This document shows positions 7,858 through 16,166 of a DNA stretch of 35,642 nt, one piece after another. The position numbers were made by a program, and so were the translations under genes. Below the pieces are notes generated by a model. The model saw nothing but the letters and a program-made list of their open reading frames with translations. It made no database searches and had not been told where the DNA came from. The DNA comes from Nocardiopsis xinjiangensis YIM 90004 (GTDB taxonomy: Bacteria > Actinomycetota > Actinomycetes > Streptosporangiales > Streptosporangiaceae). The first letter of the stretch is position 1. The number at the start of each line of letters is the position of its first letter. The stretch is from positions 5,789 to 41,430 of the forward strand of contig NZ_ANBE01000001.1 of the NCBI RefSeq assembly GCF_000341145.1. Reading direction: 5' to 3'.

Positions 7858-8547
7858 TCACCCGGATCCGTGATGATTGCGAGCCCGGCCACGTGGATCT
7901 TCCCCACTGTTCGGGCCCTGGGGCCTCAAAGCGGAACCGGGGGACGAATCACCCTTCCAACGGCGCAGGACCCCCCGCGGCACCTCCTCGGCCGTCAGTG
8001 CGTAGCAGATGTGGTCACGCCAGGCTCCGTCGATGTGCAGCTGGCGCCGCCGCACCCCCTCGTCGCGGAACCCGAGCTTGGTCATGACCCGCCTGCTCGC
8101 ACGGTTCTCGGGGCGCACGTTGGCCTCGATGCGGTGCAGTCCGACACGGAAGAAGGAGTGGTCCACGGCCAGGGCGACGGCCACGGGTGTGATGGAACGG
8201 CCCGCGTAGACCTGGTCGATCCAGTACCCGACCTGCGCCGATCTGGAAGAGCCCCACACAATGGCACCCACCGTGAGCTGGCCGGCGAAGACCCCGTCGT
8301 AGGTGATCGCCCACGGCATCGACAAGCCTTGGCGCGCCTCGCGCCGGATCGACTGGAGCATGGCCGCGTACTGGGTGAGCCCGTCGCTGCGCAGCGGCAT
8401 CTCGGGGTAGGTCGGTTCCCAGGGGCGCAACCAGGACTCGTTGCGTCCGCGGGTCTCGCGCAGGGCGGCGGCGTCCCTGAGGCGCAACGGGCGCAGCGCG
8501 ACCGGACCGTCCTGCAGGGTGACGGGCCACCCTTGTCTGCGATTCAC
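7858..8547 (-). CDS. rimJ: RimJ/RimL-type GNAT N-acetyltransferase
   Basis: A 229-residue GNAT protein. The N-terminal part has the RimJ-type opening GPVALRPLRLRDAAALRETRGRNESWLRPWEP; the core has AQVGYWIDQVYAGRSITPVA followed by the acetyl-CoA region and HRIEANVRPENRASRRVMTKLGFRDEGVRRR, the classical RimJ motif that ends with LHIDGAWRDHICYAL. RimJ-like enzymes acetylate N-terminal residues of ribosomal or other proteins; the real substrate here is unknown. GTG 8547 was chosen because GGAAGGGG lies upstream. It sits between mog and glpR on the same strand, the conserved actinobacterial order. A 10-bp inverted repeat lies at 8670-8754 upstream. Confidence 0.88.
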   Translation of the reverse strand: MNRRQGWPVTLQDGPVALRPLRLRDAAALRETRGRNESWLRPWEPTYPEMPLRSDGLTQYAAMLQSIRREARQGLSMPWAITYDGVFAGQLTVGAIVWGSSRSAQVGYWIDQVYAGRSITPVAVALAVDHSFFRVGLHRIEANVRPENRASRRVMTKLGFRDEGVRRRQLHIDGAWRDHICYALTAEEVPRGVLRRWKGDSSPGSALRPQGPNSGEDPRGRARNHHGSG

Positions 8548-8789
8548 AACCGCCCCTTCCGAACCTTCCGAGACCGCCGGCCCCGGACGACACGACACTC
8601 GCGGACGCGCACCGCCGGTGGCGCCTTCCAGTATTCCACCCCGAAGGCGCTCCGTGGCGTGCGTCACGAAGGTGTATCGCGAATCGGTCGATTCTTAACC
8701 TCCGCACCAATGAACCGGAAAGGAAAGTGTGGTCAAGGAATGGCCGATACACCTCGGCAGCCACCTGTGATTCCGGTCATGGTCCGATG

Positions 8790-9302
8790 TCATTCGGCCC
8801 GGACATGGTCGCCGCCACCGAGCTGATCGAGCGCATGCCTCAGTACCGGGGCGAGCACATCCATCCCGTCGGCGGCCCCGCCCCGGGAACCGGGCAGGTT
8901 GACCACGAGCATCCGGTGCCCGTCCCGCTCGGCCACGCCTGCCAGGCCGCGCGAGAGGATCGCCGTGGGGATCCCCTTCTCGCGCCCGGCGGCCCGCAGC
9001 GCCTCGGCGATGCCGGGGATCTCGCGGGTGAGCAGTTCACGTGTGGCCTCGGGTGTGTGGTCCCCCGGGGTCAGGCCGGTGCCGCCCGTCGTCAGTGCGG
9101 CCGCGCAGCGTTCCCCCAGGGCCCCTTCGAGCGCTTCGGTGACCGGTTCACCGTCGGGTACCACCCACGGCCCCAGGACCTCGCAGCCCAGTTCACTCAG
9201 GCGTTCGGCGATGACGGGGCCCGAACGGTCGGGGTAGATCCCGGCGGCCGCGCGGTTGGAGGCCGTGACGACGGCGACCCTGTAACGGGCGTTCTCAGTC
9301 AC
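8790..9302 (-). CDS. mog: Molybdopterin adenylyltransferase-type protein (MoaB/Mog)
   Basis: A protein of about 170 residues of the MoaB/Mog family, which adenylates molybdopterin (or has the structural role of MoaB) in molybdenum cofactor synthesis. Visible motifs are VAVVTASNRAAAGIYPDRSGP at the start, the substrate loop TTGGTGLTPGDHTPEAT and VVNLPGSRGGAADGM. The start GTG at 9302 overlaps the moaC stop by eight bases and has GGAGG upstream, so it is translationally coupled to moaC; GTG 9305 just before is an alternative. Confidence 0.9.
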   Translation of the reverse strand: MTENARYRVAVVTASNRAAAGIYPDRSGPVIAERLSELGCEVLGPWVVPDGEPVTEALEGALGERCAAALTTGGTGLTPGDHTPEATRELLTREIPGIAEALRAAGREKGIPTAILSRGLAGVAERDGHRMLVVNLPGSRGGAADGMDVLAPVLRHALDQLGGGDHVRAE

Positions 9303-9804
9303 CACGCCTCCAGTCGCCCTTCTTGCCCCCGGTCTTCTCCTCCACACGCACGCACGTGACCTCGGCCTCGGGGTCCAGGGCCTTGACCATGTCGACCAGC
9401 CCGAGCCCGGCGGTCATGACACAGGTCAGGGCCTCCATCTCCACACCCGTGCGGTCGGCGGTACGCACGGTCGCGCTGATGTCCACACCCTCGTCGGTCA
9501 CGGTGAGGTCGACGTCGACGCCGTGCACCGCGATGGGGTGGCACAGCGGAACGAGGTCGGGGGTGCGCTTGGCCCCCTGGATCCCGGCGATGCGTGCCAC
9601 CGCGAGCGCGTCACCCTTGGGTACCTCTCCTCCGCGCAGCGCCGCCACCGTGTCCGCGGACAGCAGGACCCGGCCCGTGGCGGTCGCGGTGCGCGCGCCG
9701 ACGCCCTTGGCGGACACATCGACCATGCGTGCGGCGCCGGATTCGTCCAGGTGCGTGAAACCGGAGGGGTGACCGGACTCGTCCGGCCCTGGGGTGTGGC
9801 TCAT
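9295..9804 (-). CDS. moaC: Cyclic pyranopterin monophosphate synthase MoaC
   Basis: A 169-residue enzyme of molybdenum cofactor synthesis that converts the MoaA product (3',8-cyclo-7,8-dihydro-GTP) to cyclic pyranopterin monophosphate. Family motifs run in order: FTHLDESGAARMVDVSAK, VPKGDALAVARIAGIQGAK, LVPLCHPI, GVEMEALTCVMTAGL and the C-terminal KTGGKKGDW, including the conserved Lys and Glu-Met-Glu residues of the active site. ATG 9804 is the usual start (MSHTPG); a GTG three codons earlier is possible. It lies downstream of glp and is overlapped by mog at its 3' end. moaA is not in the window. Confidence 0.93.
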   Translation of the reverse strand: MSHTPGPDESGHPSGFTHLDESGAARMVDVSAKGVGARTATATGRVLLSADTVAALRGGEVPKGDALAVARIAGIQGAKRTPDLVPLCHPIAVHGVDVDLTVTDEGVDISATVRTADRTGVEMEALTCVMTAGLGLVDMVKALDPEAEVTCVRVEEKTGGKKGDWRRGD

Positions 9805-9978
9805 CGTCGACACGTCCTGCGTTCGTGCTGGGGGCGCGGCCGGGGCGGCCGCGGGGCGGGGCGAAGGGCTCCGCCGCTCCGTTCCCCCCGACCGTACGGC
9901 ACCGTGTACCCGTCCCGTTCCGGGAACGCCGCCCGCGGGACACCGCCTGCGGTCCCTTCCGCGGGCACCGGCCCCCGC

Positions 9979-11199
9979 TCACGTACCGGGAAGGACCCGC
10001 ACCTCGACCTCGGTCCCGGACGGGAGCTCGGTGACGTCCTCGGGCACGACCACGAGCGCATCGGACCCGGCGAGGACGGAGAGCTGGTGCGAGCCCTGGC
10101 GGCGGACCGGGGTGACGGTGCGCCGCCCGTCCGCGGTCGGAGCGCTCAGGGAGCCCCGCAGGTAGGAGCGGCGTCCGGGCGGGGAGGTGACGGAATCGGT
10201 GAGCCGGGCGCGGTGCTCGGTCAGGGGGTCCGGTTCCAAGCCCCGGAGCTCGAGCAGGACGGGGCGTACGAAGACCTGGAAGGAGACGAACGCGCTCACC
10301 GGGTTGCCGGGCAGCGTGAGGATGGGGGTCTTGTCGGGGCCGATCGAGCCGTAGCCCTGGGGTTTGCCCGGTTGCACCGCCACCTGGGTGAAGTGCACGC
10401 CCTGCTGGGAGAGCACTTCCTTGACGACGTCGTGGGCGCCCATGCTGACGCCGCCGGTGGTGACCACGACGTCGGCCCGCAGCAGCAGGCCCTCCAGGGT
10501 CTGCATGACGGTCCGCGGGTCATCGCCCACGAACCCGTGCCGGTAGACCTCGCAGCCGGCGTCGCGGGCGGCCGCGGCGATCATGAAACTGTTGGACTCC
10601 CAGATCTGGCCGGGGCCCAAGGGGCGGCCCGGTTCGACCAGTTCCTCGCCGGTGGAGAGCACCACCACGCGGGGCCTGGGGTGGACCGGAACCGAGCGGC
10701 GTCCCACCGCGGCGAGCACACCCATCTCGCCCGCCCCGATGAGGGAGCCCGCTTCCAGGACGACCGTGCCCGCGGTGATGTCGTCACCGGCCCTGCGTAC
10801 GGCGTTTCCGGGACGGGCGGGGCGATCGATGGTCACCCGCACGGTGTCGCCGTCGGTCCATTCCACCGGGACGACCGCGTCGGCGCCGTCCGGCATGGGC
10901 GCACCCGTCATGATGCGCGCGCACATGCCCGGCCGTACCGCGACCGGGGTGGGGTCGCCCGCGGGGATGTCCGCGACCACGGCGAGGCGGGCCGGGACCT
11001 CGGGCGAGGCCTCGGCCACGTCGTCCGAACGCACCGCGTAGCCGTCCATGGCGGAGTTGTCGAAACCGGGCAGGGAGACCGGCGAGGCCACCGTCTCGGC
11101 CAGAACGGTGCCGTGGGCGTGGTTCAGATCGATCTCGGTCGGCTGCGTTGCGGCGACGAGCCCGAGGCAGTCTTCGATGTGCTGTTCGACGCTCTTCAC
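9979..11199 (-). CDS. glp: Gephyrin-like molybdotransferase Glp (MoeA family)
   Basis: A 406-residue MoeA/gephyrin E-domain protein. MoeA inserts molybdate into adenylylated molybdopterin; in Corynebacteriales the paralogue Glp has been recruited to cell division through GlpR. Motifs include PGFDNSAMDGYAVR, GADAVVPVEWTDGD, VVVLSTGEELVEPG, VVTTGGVSMGAHDVVKEVL and LTLPGNPVSAFVSFQVFVRP. Start GTG 11199 has GGGAGGG upstream; the frame before it is Arg-rich and non-coding in character. Position between galU and moaC, with rimJ and glpR further on, supports Glp rather than a pure MoeA, but a combined role in cofactor synthesis is possible because moaC and mog are next to it. Confidence 0.9.
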   Translation of the reverse strand: MKSVEQHIEDCLGLVAATQPTEIDLNHAHGTVLAETVASPVSLPGFDNSAMDGYAVRSDDVAEASPEVPARLAVVADIPAGDPTPVAVRPGMCARIMTGAPMPDGADAVVPVEWTDGDTVRVTIDRPARPGNAVRRAGDDITAGTVVLEAGSLIGAGEMGVLAAVGRRSVPVHPRPRVVVLSTGEELVEPGRPLGPGQIWESNSFMIAAAARDAGCEVYRHGFVGDDPRTVMQTLEGLLLRADVVVTTGGVSMGAHDVVKEVLSQQGVHFTQVAVQPGKPQGYGSIGPDKTPILTLPGNPVSAFVSFQVFVRPVLLELRGLEPDPLTEHRARLTDSVTSPPGRRSYLRGSLSAPTADGRRTVTPVRRQGSHQLSVLAGSDALVVVPEDVTELPSGTEVEVRVLPGT

Positions 11200-11291
11200 A
11201 GGGGCCCTCCCGGGTGTGGTCTTCGTGCAGCCCGAGCTTCTCACCTCCCACAGGAGATGGCACGCGCCCCGTCCCCGGCAGTACCCCGCCC

Positions 11292-12239
11292 TCAGTGGCC
11301 GGCGTCGCCCCGGTCGTGCTCCCCGACGAACTCGCGCAGCCACGGCAGGAGCTCCTCGCGCAGGTCGGGACGGCGGCAGGCGAACTCCACGAGAGTACGG
11401 ATGTAGTCGCCCTTGTCGCCGGTGTCGTAGCGGCGCCCGCGGAACAGCACACCGTAGACGGGACCGCCCTCCTCGGTACCGCTACGGGCCAGCTCCAGGA
11501 GGGCGTCGGTCAGCTGGATCTCGCCGCCGCGGCCGGGCGGGGTACGGCGCAGGACCGGGAAGACGGCGGGGTCGCACACGTAGCGGCCGATGACCGCCCA
11601 CCGGCTGGGGGCCTGTTCCGGCGAGGGCTTCTCGACCAGGTCGGTGACGGTGACGACGTCGTCCTCGTCGGTGGGCCGGATTCCCGCGCACCCGTATCGG
11701 GAGACCTGTTCGGGATCGACCTCCATGAGGGCGACGACGCTGCCTCCGCGCTGTTGGCGGACCTCGATCATGCGGCGCAGGAGCTCGGCGCCGTCGATGA
11801 TGTCGTCGCCGAGCAACACCGCGAAGGGGTTGTCACCCACGTGCGCCTCGGCGCAGAGCACCGCGTGGCCCAGGCCGCGGGGCTGGCCCTGGCGGACGTA
11901 GTGCACCTGGGCCAGGCCGTCGGGTTCGCGCACGGCCTTGAGGCGCTCGTACTCCCCCTTGGTCTCCAGCGTCTCCTCGAGTTCGTGGGCGCGGTCGAAG
12001 TGGTCCTCGATGGAGCGTTTGTTGCGGCCCGTGATCATGAGCACGTCGTCGAGGCGCGCGGCGACGGCCTCCTCCACGACGTACTGGATCGCGGGTTTGT
12101 CCACGATCGGCAACATCTCCTTGGGTGTGGCCTTGGTGGCCGGGAGGAAACGCGTGCCGAGGCCGGCTGCGGGCACGACGGCCTTGGTGACGGGGGTGGA
12201 AGCGGGGTGGAGCCGTGTGTGCTCGGTTTCGGCGTTCAT
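11292..12239 (-). CDS. galU: UTP--glucose-1-phosphate uridylyltransferase GalU
   Basis: A 315-residue cytosolic nucleotidyltransferase making UDP-glucose from UTP and glucose 1-phosphate. The N-terminal nucleotide-binding motif VPAAGLGTRFLPATKATPK is followed by EMLPIVDKPAIQYVVEEAV, ITGRNKRSIEDHFDR, the metal/substrate loop VLLGDDII and the VEKP and GRY segments; RYDTGDKGDYIRTLVEFA is the usual C-terminal helix. It heads the minus-strand set galU-glp-moaC-mog-rimJ-glpR with a 92-base gap to glp, and is divergent from the cyclo-ligase gene (193-base gap). Confidence 0.96.
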   Translation of the reverse strand: MNAETEHTRLHPASTPVTKAVVPAAGLGTRFLPATKATPKEMLPIVDKPAIQYVVEEAVAARLDDVLMITGRNKRSIEDHFDRAHELEETLETKGEYERLKAVREPDGLAQVHYVRQGQPRGLGHAVLCAEAHVGDNPFAVLLGDDIIDGAELLRRMIEVRQQRGGSVVALMEVDPEQVSRYGCAGIRPTDEDDVVTVTDLVEKPSPEQAPSRWAVIGRYVCDPAVFPVLRRTPPGRGGEIQLTDALLELARSGTEEGGPVYGVLFRGRRYDTGDKGDYIRTLVEFACRRPDLREELLPWLREFVGEHDRGDAGH

Positions 12240-12432
12240 ATCGGCACTTTAGGACAGCCGCGAGAACACCCGTGGCTGCCACACGGCCTGCTCGGACAAG
12301 AAGTAGGCCCCCCTTCCGGGGCCGGTCCCGCAGGCGCCACCGGCTGTTCACCCCTTCGCTCCCCGGTGGCACCGGAAATGCCGGTGGTACGCTCCCGGCT
12401 GGACGAGCGCGGAAGGGACACCGGAGGCGACC

Positions 12433-13068
12433 GTGAGCGATCTGGACCGGGCCGACAAGCGGCGACTGCGCAAGCAGTTCCTGGAAGGCCGACGGGCACT
12501 GGAGGCCCCCGAGCGCGAACGCGCCGGCCGGGTCCTTCGCGAGGCCCTGTGGGAACAGCCGTGGATGTCGACGGCCGGGACCGTGGCCTGTTACTGGTCC
12601 GTTGACGAGGAACCCGGCACGCACCACCTGGTGAGCGCCCTGTGGGAACACGGGGTGTACGTGCTGTTGCCGGTGTTCCTGCCGGGCGGCGACCTGGACT
12701 GGGCCGCCTACGAAGGCCCGGACTCCCTGGAAGAGGCCCGGTACGGGCTCCTGGAGCCGACCGGCCACCGCTACGGCGTGGACGCCCCCGCCCGGGCCGA
12801 CCTCGTGGTGTGCCCGGCACTGGCGGTGGACGGGCGCGGGGTCCGGTTGGGCCGGGGCGCTGGGTGTTACGACCGGGCGCTGTCCCACAAGGGCCCGCAC
12901 ACCCCTGTCGTGGTGCCCCTGCACGAGGGCGAGCTGGTGGAGGAACTTCCGGCCGAGGAACACGACCTCCCGGTGGACGCGGTGGTCACCCCTGCGGGGC
13001 TGCGGGTGTTCGACCCGGGTTCCCCGGTGTGGCCGGTGCCCCCGGTCCCGGGCGGGCCAAGGGATTAA
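12433..13068 (+). CDS. 5-formyltetrahydrofolate cyclo-ligase
   Basis: A 211-residue enzyme (MTHFS) that uses ATP to turn 5-formyl-THF into 5,10-methenyl-THF. The N-terminus KRRLRKQFLEGRRAL, the middle VLLPVFLPGGDLDWAAY and the ATP-binding motif RLGRGAGCYDRAL (family form G-x-G-x-G-x-Y-D) identify it; PVDAVVTPAGLRVF is the usual end. Start GTG has GGAGG nine bases upstream. In actinobacteria this gene is regularly divergent from galU, as here, and followed by an FmdB-type gene and mscL. Confidence 0.94.
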   Translation: MSDLDRADKRRLRKQFLEGRRALEAPERERAGRVLREALWEQPWMSTAGTVACYWSVDEEPGTHHLVSALWEHGVYVLLPVFLPGGDLDWAAYEGPDSLEEARYGLLEPTGHRYGVDAPARADLVVCPALAVDGRGVRLGRGAGCYDRALSHKGPHTPVVVPLHEGELVEELPAEEHDLPVDAVVTPAGLRVFDPGSPVWPVPPVPGGPRD

Positions 13069-13232
13069 CGCCCTGCGCCCCGGCGTTGTCGGTGGCGTCC
13101 GTCCGCGGGGCGTGCCCCGCGGCGTTCCCTGCTCCGACGCGTCCCGGGTGAGGTGCTGTCCCCGCCTCCATCGGTGACCACGTACTATTTGGCAGTCAAC
13201 GGGTGAGAGTGCCAGCAAGGAGGACCCGAACC

Positions 13233-13583
13233 GTGCCTACGTACCAGTACGCGTGCACCGCGTGCGAAGCCCAGATGGAAGTCGTGCAGAAGTTCAGCGA
13301 CGACTCCCTCACCGTCTGCCCCGAGTGCGAGGGACGCCTGCGCAAGGTGTACTCCGCGGTGGGCGTCGTCTTCAAGGGCTCGGGCTTCTACAAGACCGAC
13401 AGCGTCTCCTCCAGCAACAACTCGGTGCTCTCGGGGTCCAGCAAGGAGAACGGCAAGGACTCCGGTTCATCCGAGAGCTCCTCCGGTTCCTCCAGCTCCT
13501 CGTCCTCCTCGGAGTCCTCCTCCACCGGTTCGAGCAGCAGCGACTCCGGTTCCAAGAGCACCAGTACCACCAGCAGTTCCTGA
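13233..13583 (+). CDS. FmdB family zinc ribbon protein with Ser-rich tail
   Basis: A 116-residue protein. Residues 1-52 are the FmdB zinc ribbon: PTYQYACTACEAQMEVVQKF with Cys8 and Cys11, then CPEC at 29-32, and VYSAVGVVFKGSGFYKTD. From about residue 58 to the end almost every residue is Ser, Gly, Thr, Asp, Glu or Lys, so the tail is certainly disordered. GTG 13233 has AAGGAGG upstream and is the start that gives the invariant MPTYQY form. The family was named from a regulator of formamidase in Methylophilus, but the role here is unknown. Confidence 0.9.
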   Translation: MPTYQYACTACEAQMEVVQKFSDDSLTVCPECEGRLRKVYSAVGVVFKGSGFYKTDSVSSSNNSVLSGSSKENGKDSGSSESSSGSSSSSSSSESSSTGSSSSDSGSKSTSTTSSS

Positions 13584-13723
13584 GGCATCCCTGCCGTTGA
13601 CCGCCGGGCCCCTCGATGCGCCGCCGCACGCCCGGCGGCGCACCGGCCCGGCCGGCCCCGCTCCCGGGAAAAGGGCCTGTGGACAACCGTCCGCGGCGGC
13701 CCCGTCCGGTCTACCGTCGGACC

Positions 13724-14374
13724 ATGGCCGATGCACTGTCCCCTTACCGGCACCGGCGTGCGGTGCACCGGTTCCTCGACCGCCACCGGCGGGCCCTGAC
13801 CGCCCTGCTCGCGGCGTGTGCGCTGTTGAGCGCGGTCCTGGTGCTGCGTCCCCCTCCCGAGCCCGGACGCGAGGTACTCGTGGCCGCACGCGACCTCGAC
13901 GCCTCCTCCCCGCTCGGTGACTCCGACCTCGCTCCCCGGCGCCTGCCCGACACCGTGCTGCCCGAGGGGGCCCTGGCCGCCGGCACCACCGCGGCCGGGC
14001 GCCGGCTCAGTGGCCCGGTGCGCGAGGGGGAGGTGCTCACCGATGCCCGTCTGGCCGATCCTCCCGCGCGCCCCTACGGCCCCGGCCTGGTGGCCGCACC
14101 GGTGCGGGTGGCCGATGCCGGAACGGCCACACTCCTCACCCCCGGCGACCGGGTCGACGTGCTGGCCGCATCGGCCTCCGATCCTTCGGCCCCCGCCCGC
14201 GCCGGTCCGGCCGTCGAGGTGGTCTCGGACCGTCCTGTGCTGGCCGTACCCGAGGAGGACGCCGGCGGCGGTGAGAGCGGTGCGTTGCTGCTCGTGGCCG
14301 CCGATACGGAGGAGGCCCGGGCCCTGGCCGGGTTCGCGGCCGACTCCCGCCTCACGGTCTCGATCCGGCATTGA
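13724..14374 (+). CDS. SAF-domain membrane protein (CpaB/RcpC-like)
   Basis: A 216-residue protein with a basic N-terminus, one membrane helix (ALTALLAACALLSAVLVL) and an extracytoplasmic SAF domain: EVLVAARDLDASSPLGDSDL, TAAGRRLSGPVREGEVLTDARL, then a stretch TLLTPGDRVDVLAAS typical of the CpaB/RcpC group of Flp pilus assembly proteins. The C-terminus ends VAADTEEARALAGFAADSRLTVSIR, as in those proteins. No other pilus gene is nearby; actinobacterial orphan copies next to fmdB and mscL are common, so a pilus role is only an inference. ATG 13724 is chosen to place the helix at about residues 22-39. Confidence 0.82.
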   Translation: MADALSPYRHRRAVHRFLDRHRRALTALLAACALLSAVLVLRPPPEPGREVLVAARDLDASSPLGDSDLAPRRLPDTVLPEGALAAGTTAAGRRLSGPVREGEVLTDARLADPPARPYGPGLVAAPVRVADAGTATLLTPGDRVDVLAASASDPSAPARAGPAVEVVSDRPVLAVPEEDAGGGESGALLLVAADTEEARALAGFAADSRLTVSIRH

Positions 14375-14546
14375 GACCCCCGGAACGCACCGGAACCGAA
14401 CATCGCATTCCGCGTTTGACCGCCCGCTCCGAGGTGCGGAAGGCTGTTCGGGTGCCCCTGGCAGGCCGCCCTCTCGACACACCCGCCCCCCGTGGTCCGC
14501 CCAGGGGCCGTCCAGTCGAGACAAGCACGATCACGAGGGCTGTTCC

Positions 14547-14987
14547 ATGGAAGGCTTCAAGAAGTTCCTGCTCCAGGGGAACCTGGTGCAGTTGGCGGTC
14601 GCGGTCGTGATCGGGACGGTCTTCTCCAACCTGATCACCGCGTTCACCGAAGGTTTCATCACACCGCTGCTCGGGATCTTCGGCGGGGTCCCCGAGTTCG
14701 GCGACGCCTCGTTCACGGTCAACGGGAGCGTCTTCAACTACGGCCAGTTCATCGACGCGGTGATCTCGTTCCTGATCACCGCAGCGATCCTGTACTTCTT
14801 CGTGGTCCTGCCGGTGGCCAAGCTGTTGGAGAGGACCGCCAAGGTCGAGGAGGCCACCACTCGCGAGTGCCCCTACTGCTACAGCGAGATCGACAAGAGG
14901 GCCGGCCGGTGCTCCAACTGCACCAGCGAGGTCATCCCGGAGACTCCCCCGGAGGAGACCCTCGAGGAGGGATCCCCCTCCTCCTGA
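14547..14987 (+). CDS. mscL: Large-conductance mechanosensitive channel MscL with C-terminal zinc ribbon
   Basis: A 146-residue inner-membrane channel that opens under membrane tension and releases solutes on hypo-osmotic shock. The N-terminal amphipathic helix (MEGFKKFLLQGNLVQ), TM1 (VAVVIGTVFSNLITAF) with the conserved pore-lining segment, the loop, TM2 (FIDAVISFLITAAILYFFVVLPVA) and cytoplasmic helix are all present. Beyond the usual end is a four-Cys knuckle (Cys108, Cys111, Cys122, Cys125) and a short acidic tail. GAGGG lies upstream of ATG 14547. A strong terminator follows. Confidence 0.96.
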   Translation: MEGFKKFLLQGNLVQLAVAVVIGTVFSNLITAFTEGFITPLLGIFGGVPEFGDASFTVNGSVFNYGQFIDAVISFLITAAILYFFVVLPVAKLLERTAKVEEATTRECPYCYSEIDKRAGRCSNCTSEVIPETPPEETLEEGSPSS

Positions 14988-15001
14988 TCCCGCAGCACAT
15001 G

Positions 15002-15046
15002 CGACGAGGGCGCCGCCACCGAATGCCGGTGGCGGCGCCCTCGTCG
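15002..15046. terminator. Bidirectional terminator between mscL and D,D-carboxypeptidase
   Basis: A 20-bp perfect stem: CGACGAGGGCGCCGCCACCG (15002-15021) pairs with 15027-15046, loop AATGC. It lies 15 bases after the mscL stop and 17 bases from the stop of the convergent gene, so it serves both. Confidence 0.88.
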
Positions 15047-15062
15047 TGTCATCGGCGGCCGA

Positions 15063-16166
15063 TCACGACTCGTACTCCCAGTGCCATGGCTCGAACGGAT
15101 TGTTCTTGGCCCAGTCCGGGTGGATCCAGCCGTAGCGGGCGCCGTTCTCCTCCATCCAGTTCCACCTCTCGGACTGGTAGTTCTGGATGCCGCACCCGAG
15201 GTCGATGGCCTGCCCCAGCCCGTGGTTACTGGTGCCGGGAACGGCGGCGAACCCAGGCGGCTGCTCGGCGTAGACGCGGTGCTGGTTCGGCAGGTCGCGG
15301 TAGGAACTGTTGATGCACATGTTCTCGCCGAACTCCTCGACGTACTCCATGTTGAGTTCGAGGAAGGCCTCGGCGGCGTCGGCCCTCAGGTATTCGCCGT
15401 CGTCGTAGAGCGCACAGAGCGCCTCCTCGGGCACCAGGCCGTTGGGGTAGTTGTCGGCCTCGCTGGCCTTGGAACCGTCGCAGTCGGCGGCCGCCTGGAA
15501 GGTGCCGGGGTCGAGCCCGCGGTCCTCCAGCTCCGTGGTCAGCCGCTCGGTGCTCTCCTCGGACTGCTCGCGCAGCTCCTCGACCTCGGCGGCGAGCTCG
15601 GCCTGTTCCAGCTGGGTGTCGGTCTGCATCTGCTGGGCCTCGACGGCCAGATCCGCCTGTTCCTCGCGCAGGTCGGTGGCGTCCTGGATGAGGGCCTGGT
15701 TGTCCTCGGACAGCTTCGCCGCATACGACTGCATCTGCATGTCGTCGTCGAGCGAGCCCTCCACCAGGATCTGGAGCATGCCCCCGTCGGGCTGGCGGTA
15801 CAGGGCGTTGGCCAGGCGGGCGAGCGGTTCACGCATCTCACCGAGTTCGACCTCGGTCTGCTGGAGCTCGTGGAGCGTGCCGACCAGGTCCTCCTGGGCC
15901 GACTCGAGCTCCTCCTGGCGTTCCACGTGCTGCTCGGTGGCCTCCTCGAGTTCGGTGGAGGCCTGCTCGGCCTGCTCGCGGAGTTCCTCCAGGTCGGAGG
16001 CGTAGGCGGAGCTCGGCAACGGGACAACGCACAGCGTGGTCGTGAGGACCAGCACGAACGCTCGGGCCACACGCCCCCGGAAACCGTGCGGCGCCGGGAG
16101 GACCGGCGTCTCCCCGTTACCCGGAACGCGGGACCTGCGCCGCGCCTGCTCAGAATCGAACGGCAC
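15063..16166 (-). CDS. Secreted M15-family D-alanyl-D-alanine carboxypeptidase with coiled-coil N-terminus
   Basis: A 367-residue exported peptidase. Residues 32-56 (VARAFVLVLTTTLCVVPLPSSAYA) form a signal peptide or anchor, about 58-225 are a long Glu/Gln-rich coiled coil, and the C-terminal 130 residues are a VanY/M15B zinc peptidase domain. The ligand motifs are intact: SNHGLGQAID (His315, Asp322) and EPWHWEY (His362), with catalytic Glu359. It would trim D-Ala-D-Ala peptides in the wall; the coiled coil resembles those of FtsX/NlpC partner proteins and may recruit it to a complex. Start GTG 16166 has GGAGG at seven bases. Two extra Cys pairs may form disulfides outside the cell. Confidence 0.9.
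   Translation of the reverse strand: MPFDSEQARRRSRVPGNGETPVLPAPHGFRGRVARAFVLVLTTTLCVVPLPSSAYASDLEELREQAEQASTELEEATEQHVERQEELESAQEDLVGTLHELQQTEVELGEMREPLARLANALYRQPDGGMLQILVEGSLDDDMQMQSYAAKLSEDNQALIQDATDLREEQADLAVEAQQMQTDTQLEQAELAAEVEELREQSEESTERLTTELEDRGLDPGTFQAAADCDGSKASEADNYPNGLVPEEALCALYDDGEYLRADAAEAFLELNMEYVEEFGENMCINSSYRDLPNQHRVYAEQPPGFAAVPGTSNHGLGQAIDLGCGIQNYQSERWNWMEENGARYGWIHPDWAKNNPFEPWHWEYES

Noticed and set aside
7469..7861. A 130-codon minus-strand frame overlapping the rimJ-like stop by GTGA.
   Set aside because: Many codons end in A or T, the product is Arg/Ser/Pro-rich without pattern, and the DNA is lower in G+C than real genes here. The overlap is probably chance.
11833..13218. 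A 461-codon minus-strand frame opposite the cyclo-ligase gene and overlapping galU.
   Set aside because: It conflicts with two well-identified genes and shows only Arg/Pro/His-rich sequence.
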